A DNA stretch of 39,244 bases from a virus. A model generated the notes under the pieces. That model was not told where the DNA came from. It did no database searches and saw nothing but the letters and a program-made list of their open reading frames with translations. Location: IMG/VR virus record IMGVR_UViG_3300018080_000326, positions 1 to 39,244 of that record, one strand, 5' to 3'. Shown piece after piece: positions 13,655-20,082 of this stretch (the first letter of the stretch is position 1; each line of letters opens with the position of its first letter). Both the position numbers and the translations under genes were made by a program.

Positions 13655-14637
13655 TCAGCCTGAAACGGGTACTCCTCGGGGAAAAGCTATTTTGTGACGT
13701 TTTGGTTGAATACCGCGCCCACCTTGAGCGGCGGATCAAGCTCCAGGAGCTCCGGCCGATCACCATGAGCAACTACCTTCGAGATGCCGGCTACTTTTTC
13801 CCCGCCGATCTCCCCCTGAGCTCCATGTCTCCCCGTTGGTGCCAACGTCGATATGATCGCCTAGTGGAAACCACCGCCGTTGCGACCCACCGAAATGTTT
13901 TGAAGGAGGCCAAGCGCTGGGCGGCCTGGGCCACCGAGGCCGGCTACCTGGTTAAGGATCCCATGCTCGAGGTCCGCCCGGTGGGCAAGATCTCCAAGGG
14001 AAAGCCCACCCTGACCCGCGATGAGGCCACCCGGTGGCTCACCGTGGCCCTGGCCGAGGCCGGGCGGCGGTCTAACCCCCGGGGGCCGGTGGCGGCCGTG
14101 CTCACCCTGCTTTTGGCTATGAGGACAAGCGAGGTAAACAAACGGGTGGCGCGGGATCTTGACGGCGGGGGGCGAATTCTCTGGATCCACCGGGCTAAGA
14201 CGCCCAGCGGAAACCGGTTGCTGTCGATCCCGGAGGTGTTGCGGCCTCACCTGCTCCGCCTGGCGCAGGGCAAGGGGCCGGAGGACCCGCTGTTCGGGTT
14301 CTCGCGGCCGGATCACATTAATAGGTGGGTCCATCGGATCTGCGAGCTGGCCGGTGTGCCGCACCGGTGCGCTCACTCGATGCGGAGCTTACATTCGACC
14401 CTGAGCCAGGTCAACGGGGCAACCATCGATATCGTAGCTCGGGCCCTGGGCCATGCCGGCACGGCGATCACCCGGCAGCATTACACCGACCGGGGGGCCG
14501 TGGATTCCGCCCGGGTGGCCGATTGGCAAGCCCAACTCCTTGGCGACGCGGGGGACTTCGCTGGAACGAAACGCCCCCCAATCGTTCCGGCCGATTCACA
14601 GCAAGATCAAAGTCCGCAGAATTATTTGCCGAATTAG
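13498..14637 (+). CDS. int: tyrosine recombinase, phage integrase
   Basis: 379 aa. ATG 13498 follows GGGAGG. The N-terminal basic domain (1-60) resembles an arm-site-binding region. A core-binding helical domain (about 65-155) contains ELRPITMSNYLRDAGYF. The catalytic domain (from about 170) has all the expected residues: Arg209 (AMRTSEV), Lys234, His293 and Arg296 (HSMR), His319 (LGHAG) and nucleophile Tyr329 (RQHYT). It inserts phage DNA at the host attachment site by a 3'-phosphotyrosine intermediate. The gene lies mid-window at the end of the early operon, as expected for an unintegrated or circular map; attP is presumably near it, but I cannot define a core. Confidence 0.95.
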   Translation: MPRAKKGMRVLGPYEEWIGGRIKYRIKIAGIRRVGIPNNYIAESRKEADAKVISLKRVLLGEKLFCDVLVEYRAHLERRIKLQELRPITMSNYLRDAGYFFPADLPLSSMSPRWCQRRYDRLVETTAVATHRNVLKEAKRWAAWATEAGYLVKDPMLEVRPVGKISKGKPTLTRDEATRWLTVALAEAGRRSNPRGPVAAVLTLLLAMRTSEVNKRVARDLDGGGRILWIHRAKTPSGNRLLSIPEVLRPHLLRLAQGKGPEDPLFGFSRPDHINRWVHRICELAGVPHRCAHSMRSLHSTLSQVNGATIDIVARALGHAGTAITRQHYTDRGAVDSARVADWQAQLLGDAGDFAGTKRPPIVPADSQQDQSPQNYLPN

Positions 14638-14715
14638 CCGAAAACCCGGGCAGGTTACCACCGCGCGCAGTTCGATTAGCAAGTAAAAATAGAGAGTTGT
14701 AAAAAAAATCAATCC

Positions 14716-14752
14716 AAGGCCACACGAGCGGCAGCAAAATTACTGGCCTTTT
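14716..14752 (+). terminator. putative terminator after integrase
   Basis: AAGGCCA (14716-14722) and TGGCCTT (14744-14750) form a 7-bp stem with a 21-nt loop; the T-run is TTTT (14749-14752), overlapping the stem end. It lies 79 nt after the integrase stop. The loop is long and the T-run short, so efficiency may be modest. Confidence 0.45.
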
Positions 14753-14822
14753 CCAGGGAACAAAACCAGCCCGATCAATTATCCTTGGGGCCCACATCTG
14801 CCCCGCGCTACCATTTATTGAC

Positions 14823-14929
14823 AGCCCCCGGATTCGCCTTGGGGGGACGTTTCAGCCATGGGCCCTTGGGGCCCGCCGGGGGCCGCGAATCCCCCCTGGT
14901 GGGCCCTGGGGGCTTTTTGGAGGATTCGC
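14823..14929 (+). promoter_or_regulatory. structured leader of the lipoprotein gene with alternative pairings
   Basis: AGCCCCC (14823-14829) can pair with GGGGGCT (14908-14914), which runs straight into TTTTT (14914-14918): terminator-like. GGATTCGC occurs twice (14830-14837 and 14922-14929), and its complement GCGAATCC lies between them (14885-14892). Pairing with the upstream copy builds the terminator arm; pairing with the downstream copy would cover part of the GGAGG ribosome site (14919-14923). This is a switch-like layout read from sequence only. An isolated TTGACA (14818-14823) has no good -10 partner. Confidence 0.4.
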
Positions 14930-14933
14930 ACCC

Positions 14934-15224
14934 ATGACCAAAACTATTCTGGCCGCCGTGGTGGCCGCCACCCTGGCCCTGGGGGCCTGCGGTGAAGGGG
15001 GGCACCAATGGCCGCAAGCCAACGTGTCGGGCTTCATTTCTGGATGCCTAGACGAGTCAGATTACAGCCCCGAGGCGAAGGCCTTTTGTTTATGCCTAGT
15101 GGAGGAAGCACAGGCCCGGTGGTCGCTCGAGGAGTATTTGGCCAAGCCCTCTAGCTGCAATGCGGAAATGGTTGAAAGCGGGGCGGCCGAGGCGTGCGCC
15201 AGTGACGCGGGCTTTACCGGGTGA
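14934..15224 (+). CDS. small lipoprotein, candidate lysogenic-conversion gene
   Basis: 96 aa. The N-terminus is a lipoprotein signal: Lys at 3, hydrophobic ILAAVVAATLALG, then lipobox LGAC with Cys at 19. The mature part (about 77 aa) has five more cysteines, including CLCL, and is acidic. It is transcribed opposite to the late operon, between int and the lysis genes, behind its own structured leader, the usual position for a moron expressed from the prophage. An outer-membrane or periplasmic exclusion role is possible; no family is recognised. An outer-membrane spanin is less likely because the mature part is not proline-rich. Confidence 0.7.
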   Translation: MTKTILAAVVAATLALGACGEGGHQWPQANVSGFISGCLDESDYSPEAKAFCLCLVEEAQARWSLEEYLAKPSSCNAEMVESGAAEACASDAGFTG

Positions 15225-15280
15225 AAAAAGCCCCCCGGCGGCCTATCCGCTGGGCCGTTTGGCGCCGGCCGCCGAAGGGC
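15224..15280 (-). terminator. late-operon terminator 3 (minus strand)
   Basis: Read on the minus strand, positions 15280-15267 pair with 15243-15230 over 14 bp (two G-U pairs), with a 23-nt loop and an immediate run of six T (15229-15224). This is a strong intrinsic terminator. Its T-run overlaps the stop codon of the convergent lipoprotein gene. Confidence 0.7.
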
Positions 15281-15284
15281 AAAG

Positions 15285-15342
15285 AAAAAAACCCCGGGGC
15301 CTGATGATTTAGTGGAAGTTGGACAAGTAGCCGGCCCCGGGG
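15285..15342 (-). terminator. late-operon terminator 2 (minus strand)
   Basis: CCCCGGGGCC / GGCCCCGGGG (15342-15333 with 15301-15292) is a perfect 10-bp stem with a 31-nt loop and a following run of seven T on the minus strand (15291-15285). It is tandem with the terminators on either side. The 163 bp between it and terminator 1 (15343-15505) hold no credible gene. Confidence 0.65.
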
Positions 15343-15505
15343 GCGTGGGAGAAATTGCCCGGCTCATCAGACGGCCACCAACGAGCAGGGGGGATGGCCT
15401 GAAAAGTGGCTGTCAATGTGCCGGGTGGGATTGTCCTATCAAATCCCCGGCCCCCCTGGCAACCGCTAACTGAGTTATTTTTTCAACCCCTGCAATTTAA
15501 CTGGC

Positions 15506-15547
15506 AAAAAAATCCCCCCGCCAAAGCGCCGTTGCTCGAGCGGGGGG
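15506..15547 (-). terminator. late-operon terminator 1 (minus strand)
   Basis: CCCCCCGC (minus strand, 15547-15540) pairs with GCGGGGGG (15521-15514) around an 18-nt loop, then an A and seven T (15512-15506). It is the first of three terminators met by polymerase leaving the endolysin gene, whose stop is 84 bp upstream. The gap 15548-15630 is empty. Confidence 0.8.
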
Positions 15548-15630
15548 CTATCAGGCATTACCAAACCAATAGGCTTCAATCCTTTTCGCCGTTGGGCGGG
15601 AGGGGCGGGGCCCGGGCCCTATGGCTGGGG

Positions 15631-16236
15631 TCAACCGACATGCAGCGAGTCTTCTTCGCCTCGAGTCAGCCGGATCCAGTGCTCGAGATCATCGCCTGGG
15701 CAAGTGGCCTTGCCCGCGTCAAAGTGGCCGTAGAGCTTGAGGCCGGGAAATCTATCGCAGAGGTAGCCCCACAGCGCCCAAAGGGCCCGGTACTGGTGAT
15801 ATGAGGGCCCTTGGGTGGGCTGGGCCCTGATCGGGCCCTGATCGGGATCGTGCCGGCTCACAAAGCACCCCTGACAAGCCACCCCGATCCCGGGCTGATT
15901 CCAGCCGGGGCCGGTGTGATAGGCCCAGGCCCTGAGCGGTTGGGTCAGGTAGGCCGTGGGCGTGCCATCTTTGTCGGGCGAATTGTAGGGGACAAAAAAA
16001 TGGTACCCGATGCCGGGCCACTTTCTTTCTTTGGTGTGGGTCCTGGCGGTGGCCGCCGGGCCCGCCCAGCCATCGATCACCGGGCCGGCCGTGTGGTGGA
16101 CGATCACCCGCTTGATCTGGGCCAGGGCCCGGGGGCGGTAGCGCTGATCGGGGTTGCTGGGGATCAGGTGATCGATCTTCAAAATTTGGAAGTGAGGGGC
16201 ACGAAAGATCGGGTGGGGCGGTGGCGCGGGAGTCAT
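15631..16236 (-). CDS. N-acetylmuramoyl-L-alanine amidase endolysin (Amidase_2/PGRP)
   Basis: 201 aa from ATG 16236, which overlaps the upstream stop (ATGA). Zinc-amidase features: VIVHHTAG (first His at 47), GIGYHFFV (77-80 region), and the GHFDAGKATCPG motif (His171, Cys179), giving the usual His-His-Cys zinc site and catalytic Tyr/Lys environment. It cleaves the bond between N-acetylmuramic acid and L-Ala in peptidoglycan. No separate cell-wall-binding domain and no signal peptide are present, so release depends on a holin, probably one of the membrane genes just upstream. Last gene of the late operon. Confidence 0.9.
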   Translation of the reverse strand: MTPAPPPHPIFRAPHFQILKIDHLIPSNPDQRYRPRALAQIKRVIVHHTAGPVIDGWAGPAATARTHTKERKWPGIGYHFFVPYNSPDKDGTPTAYLTQPLRAWAYHTGPGWNQPGIGVACQGCFVSRHDPDQGPIRAQPTQGPSYHQYRALWALWGYLCDRFPGLKLYGHFDAGKATCPGDDLEHWIRLTRGEEDSLHVG

Positions 16237-16589
16237 TTTTTCGCCGGGGCCTCCGGGGGCGGTACAGGGCAAACAAGCTGACTGGCCGCTTCAATGGCGC
16301 ATTGCTGGGCCGCCCGTACCATGCATTTTTGGAGCTGATCCCCCGAGGCCTTCGCCTGGGCTTGCCAGCCGGCGCAAGCGGTCATGGTCAACCCGAAGGC
16401 GAACAGCGCTAGCACCTTGGCCGCGCCCCCGCCCCCCAGCTTGGAGGCCGCCACCTGGCCGGTGAGGTAGCTCACCACGGCGGTCAGCAAGCCCGCAACA
16501 AACTCCCCGCCCATGATTTTGAGGCCCGCGAGCACGGCCACCATAACCAAGACCAAAGCGATCAGGGCAAATTTGTACTTGTCAGCCAT
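16233..16589 (-). CDS. membrane protein, holin-like N-half with a lipoprotein-like C-half
   Basis: 118 aa. Two hydrophobic segments (about 8-26 and 29-48, with a GGEF turn) form a holin-like hairpin. After a Gly-rich hinge (LGGGGAAK), a third segment VLALFAFGLTMTACAG (about 59-74) looks exactly like a lipoprotein signal with lipobox TMTAC. The tail has three further cysteines and ends Pro-rich (VCPVPPPEAPAKK), as outer-membrane spanins do. A GTG at the Val of KVLALF could start a separate 59-60-aa lipoprotein in the same frame. Either one three-span protein or a nested holin/spanin pair is possible. It directly precedes the endolysin, overlapping by 4 nt. Confidence 0.65.
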   Translation of the reverse strand: MADKYKFALIALVLVMVAVLAGLKIMGGEFVAGLLTAVVSYLTGQVAASKLGGGGAAKVLALFAFGLTMTACAGWQAQAKASGDQLQKCMVRAAQQCAIEAASQLVCPVPPPEAPAKK

Positions 16590-16601
16590 GAGAAACCCTC
16601 C

Positions 16602-16955
16602 TTACCTGGCAAAGCGCCAGGCCAAAAATGAAACAAGAATCGAAAGCAGGGCGATCCCCACGCCCACAAGCCACCGGACAAGGCGCCGCTGGCTTTCCTC
16701 GCTCAGTTGGTGGATTTTGATCACCCCGGTTATTTCCTCCACCCCGCCCACCTTCCGCACTATTTCCGAGATCTGTTTTCCCCGAAGCCTACAGCGCTCC
16801 TCGATTGAGGCCACCGCCCGGCCGTTGCTTTCGTGGGCGGCCCGAATGAATTCGGTGTTAGCCTCGAGGTTTTTCAGCCGGAGGTCCAGGCCGCAAAGGT
16901 TGGCCTCGATCTTTCCCAAGAGCTGGTAAAGGGCCGCCATGTCGTGGCTAGTCAA
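16602..16955 (-). CDS. coiled-coil protein with C-terminal transmembrane helix (XhlA-like)
   Basis: 117 aa from TTG 16955, chosen because it overlaps the upstream stop (TTGA) and has AGAGGAG 8 nt upstream; ATG 16940 has no ribosome site. Residues about 10-85 are coiled-coil-like (LLGKIEANLCGLDLRLKNLE), and the last 25 form one membrane helix (WLVGVGIALLSILVSFLAW) ending in basic RFAR. XhlA-type holin partners and some inner-membrane spanins share this plan. It is most likely a lysis accessory. Confidence 0.65.
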   Translation of the reverse strand: MTSHDMAALYQLLGKIEANLCGLDLRLKNLEANTEFIRAAHESNGRAVASIEERCRLRGKQISEIVRKVGGVEEITGVIKIHQLSEESQRRLVRWLVGVGIALLSILVSFLAWRFAR

Positions 16956-17572
16956 CGGCTGATCTCCTCTGGCTCCAAGGCCAGCTCGCCCACCTCGGCC
17001 TCGGCCGGGAATAGGGCGGCCTTGTCGGGCTCCACGTCTAGCGTGCATTCGAGATCGGCGGGGGCGTAATCCGTTTCAGCCACCGTTTCAGGGGCCGGAT
17101 CGCCCCAAAAGATATGGGGGCAATAAAACGCTCCCTTTGTCCCGATCTCGTCGATCGTGGGCTTGAGCTTGGCTTCGGCGAAGGCCGGAAACCGCCTGGC
17201 GAGCTCGGGGAGTCCCCAGGGGCCGGCGAGGTAGGGGGCGCCATCGCCGTTTTCATTGCGCGGGCCCAGTACCACCCGCCGCAAAAGCCGCAAGGCCGCC
17301 GGGCCCACCCGCCAATCCTGGCTTTCCGGGATCAGGATCCAGGCATCCCACCGGCCGCTAGGCGCCGCGCTCGAGGCCGCCAGGGCCAGCCCGGAGGCCA
17401 GCCGGTGAACCATGAAGCCATAATCCACCCCGGCCCTGGTGCAGATCACGCGGTCATAGTGAATCCGGCGGTCAGTGCCCCCGGCAACGAAGGCCACGCT
17501 ATCCATGGCCCCCAGGATTGCCTTGCCCATGCCCTCGGCAAGGGCGAGCACAAACGGAACGCGGTAGCTCAT
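16952..17572 (-). CDS. hypothetical late protein between fibre and lysis genes
   Basis: 206 aa from ATG 17572, overlapping the upstream stop by 4 nt. It opens SYRVPFVLALAEGMGKAILGAM, a hydrophobic but not classical signal segment, and contains mixed alpha/beta sequence with RHYDR-like and WDAWILIPESQDW stretches. The C-terminal 40 residues are acidic. No recognised family. Position suggests a tail-associated or fibre-assembly protein. Confidence 0.6.
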   Translation of the reverse strand: MSYRVPFVLALAEGMGKAILGAMDSVAFVAGGTDRRIHYDRVICTRAGVDYGFMVHRLASGLALAASSAAPSGRWDAWILIPESQDWRVGPAALRLLRRVVLGPRNENGDGAPYLAGPWGLPELARRFPAFAEAKLKPTIDEIGTKGAFYCPHIFWGDPAPETVAETDYAPADLECTLDVEPDKAALFPAEAEVGELALEPEEISR

Positions 17573-19704
17573 GACAGCACCCCCCATTGAGGAACCGGGT
17601 AGCATCGCAGATCGGAGATCAAGGCGAGTCCCGGGTTGATACGATCCAAGGTGTCGGGGATATCGGCCGCCACCACGTCGGTGTTTTCGGTGCCCCCGGT
17701 GTTATCCACCCAGATCTTAGCCCGGCCGGCTTGCCAGGTGAGCTGGATCTTGTGCTGGGCCCCATCGGTGATATCGACGGCGGGGCCGGATACAGTGCGG
17801 GGCGTGCCCCCCGAGGCGGTGATCGTGGCGTTGACATGGCCGGAGGTGTCAGCGTAGAGCAAGATTTCATCCCCCGAATCCCCCCCGTCATTGATCGCCG
17901 CGAGCTCGAGGTTAGCCCCAAGGGTGATATCGCCGGGGATCAAGCTCTTGAGGAACAAGCTCCCCTTTTTGTCGCTCCCCACGCCCCCGAGGTTGCCATC
18001 ATCGCCCTTAAAGTAGCGAGTATCCGCCGCCCGGGTGACCGTGGCCGTGGTGGTGACGATCGGGGATGATGGTTCCTTTAAATTGGTGCCAATTCGCAAT
18101 CCCGCATAGGCAACATAAAAGCAAGTGGATCCATCCCCTTGATAATTATTGTCCCCGTTGTCGATCGCCGGATATATGATAAGGCTACAATCCCCGGCGC
18201 TACTACTGGCCAGGGATACCTTAAGCCTTATCAGGTTAAATGATTCCCCGCCATGAGTGCCAATCGATTTGATCCTAACCTCATCGATAGACCCTGTTAG
18301 CTCGGCCCCAACCGCTCCAGTGGATAAATTTAAATAGCATCTTAATTTGTAGATTGTCCCGCCATCATCGATATTGATTCTCACCAATGACCATGGGCGA
18401 ACCTTTGGGGACACAATTAATATTATCCAGACATCTTTTCCTGAGGGATCGTCTATGGCTATGGCTTGGCTTGCGATCGAATGGAAATTATCACCTCCAT
18501 CAACATTTTCAACGACGGCATATGCTTTAGATCCTTTTAGAGGTCCATTAATTGAGGAAGGGGTTGTTACAGCGCCCTTGTACCATGCCGCGTTGCTGAT
18601 ATCAGTAGAATATGCGCAATACTCACTATCGCTCCCCTCCACCTCAATCCCCGTGAAGGCATCGCCGTTGCCATCGGTGAGCTTGCTCACCCGGGGCCAC
18701 CCGGCGCCCATGAGGTAGTATTTGATGTTGCCCGAAGTTTCCTTACGAAGGAACGCGGGGCCAGATCGTGAAAAGGTGGGCGCTTTCGTTCCCCGGAAAA
18801 GGTGGGGGTAGGCTCCGGCGAGGTTGTAAAGGCCGGCCTGGTGATCGGCCGCCCAGTCGGTAATGTTTTGGGCGCCCCCGGCGAACCATGAGGCCTTTTT
18901 TGTCATCTCCACGTAGGCAATATTACCGCCTACCCCAAGCTTTGAGAGAAAGCTTCCATAGGCTCCGATCGTTAACTCATCGGTGGTAGTCAAGGATCCT
19001 ATTGCCCCGTCTGGACCGGAAACGTTAGAAACATTGGCACCATTGATAAACATTGCGATCGCATTTGCCGCCGTTGTTTCACTGTTATCCAGATATAGAT
19101 CCACGAAAAACCAGGCATTGGGGACAAGGGTTATAGTGCATCCAACTTGCCTAAAGAGAGAACTAGCGTTTATGAACCATAAAAAGTTGGAAGATCCGCC
19201 CGATTGCTGAAAGCTCCAATAGTTTGAGCCCACTTTGCGCTTTGAGATATAGCATTGGTTACTACCGGTAGCCAATGCGGCCGGCGTCTTAAGAAAAATC
19301 CTGATTCGCATATCTTCCGTGGTCACATCAGCAAATGAACTGCTGCTGGCCTGAAGTACCACCCCCCCGTTGAATTTTGCCGAATCATCATTAGCCCCCA
19401 GTAGCGGGCTACCATCGTTAGGGGTGGGATCGTCGCCGCTAGATTGCCCCGAAAGAGTCTCACCGGTGCCCCACGCGGGCCAGGATACCGAGGGAGAGAC
19501 TACCAGATCCCCGCCCTTGTACCGGAAAACAGTTGTCCCGGCCTGGCCGTTGATCGTGACCGTGGAAGGAAGGTTATCGATCGTCGGGTAGATCAGATCG
19601 GACCTGTACCGGAGGCTTGGCGCCGGGATGCCACCAAAGCCCAAAAAGCGCCGCTGTGAGGCGCCGCGTGAAATGGTGCGGTCTAGGCCGCCGTAACGTC
19701 CCAT
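17569..19704 (-). CDS. large tail fibre/receptor-binding protein with lectin-like (LamG) domains
   Basis: 711 aa, Ser/Gly/Thr/Asp-rich, as beta-sandwich structural proteins are. At least two concanavalin-A/LamG-like modules can be seen: one around 100-290 (VTTEDMRIRIFLKTP...AWFFVDLYLDNSETT...AMFINGANVS) and one near the C-terminus, about 590-690 (GDITLGANLELAAIND...GAQHKIQLTWQAGRAKIWVD). Such modules in phage often bind host polysaccharide. The short N-terminal region would attach to the virion. No protease or hydrolase motif is evident. Its place before the lysis genes is normal for a fibre. Confidence 0.7.
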   Translation of the reverse strand: MGRYGGLDRTISRGASQRRFLGFGGIPAPSLRYRSDLIYPTIDNLPSTVTINGQAGTTVFRYKGGDLVVSPSVSWPAWGTGETLSGQSSGDDPTPNDGSPLLGANDDSAKFNGGVVLQASSSSFADVTTEDMRIRIFLKTPAALATGSNQCYISKRKVGSNYWSFQQSGGSSNFLWFINASSLFRQVGCTITLVPNAWFFVDLYLDNSETTAANAIAMFINGANVSNVSGPDGAIGSLTTTDELTIGAYGSFLSKLGVGGNIAYVEMTKKASWFAGGAQNITDWAADHQAGLYNLAGAYPHLFRGTKAPTFSRSGPAFLRKETSGNIKYYLMGAGWPRVSKLTDGNGDAFTGIEVEGSDSEYCAYSTDISNAAWYKGAVTTPSSINGPLKGSKAYAVVENVDGGDNFHSIASQAIAIDDPSGKDVWIILIVSPKVRPWSLVRINIDDGGTIYKLRCYLNLSTGAVGAELTGSIDEVRIKSIGTHGGESFNLIRLKVSLASSSAGDCSLIIYPAIDNGDNNYQGDGSTCFYVAYAGLRIGTNLKEPSSPIVTTTATVTRAADTRYFKGDDGNLGGVGSDKKGSLFLKSLIPGDITLGANLELAAINDGGDSGDEILLYADTSGHVNATITASGGTPRTVSGPAVDITDGAQHKIQLTWQAGRAKIWVDNTGGTENTDVVAADIPDTLDRINPGLALISDLRCYPVPQWGVLS

Positions 19705-19707
19705 GGA

Positions 19708-20076
19708 TTACCCCCGCTTCATGGTCAAGATCACGTCAAGCTGTCCATCGCCCGAGGTGTAATCGTAGAAAACAGCCAAGTAACCGGCGAAGGTTTCCAG
19801 GTGTTTGACCTGGTTAACGTCCGTGCCCGAAGAAACGGCGATCGAATCCGTTCCATCATCCCACTCAACCACGTTCCAATCCGCCCAATCCAGGGTGGGA
19901 TCGTTGGTTTCGAGTACGAAAAGCTCGCCCACCGCGTCGGTGTTGGCGAGCTGGAAATCAAGGCTTAGCTTGGTACAGTCGCCCAGCTTGACGATCTCCG
20001 AGTACAGATCGGCGCCCAGGTTATCCGCCCCGCTGGCCTGGATGATTTTTCCCCCAAAGGTGCGATAGTTTCCCAT
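19708..20076 (-). CDS. small virion structural protein
   Basis: 122 aa. ATG 20076 with GGAGGATAAAAG upstream. Mostly beta: LSLDFQLANTDAVGELFVLE, then AGYLAVFYDYTSGDGQLDVILTMKRG. Small beta-sandwich proteins like this often decorate capsids or sit beside fibres; the C-terminal VILTMKRG is reminiscent of tail-accessory proteins. It lies between ejection-protein and fibre genes. No family name can be given. Confidence 0.6.
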   Translation of the reverse strand: MGNYRTFGGKIIQASGADNLGADLYSEIVKLGDCTKLSLDFQLANTDAVGELFVLETNDPTLDWADWNVVEWDDGTDSIAVSSGTDVNQVKHLETFAGYLAVFYDYTSGDGQLDVILTMKRG

Positions 20077-20082
20077 GGTCTT

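Noticed and set aside
14638-14715. attP core immediately after integrase
   Set aside because: A site is expected near here, but I could not see paired arm sites or a tRNA-like identity segment, so no coordinates are given.
15406-15804. 132-aa plus-strand frame
   Set aside because: It runs through a strong minus-strand terminator and the antisense of the endolysin, with low-complexity sequence and no ribosome site.
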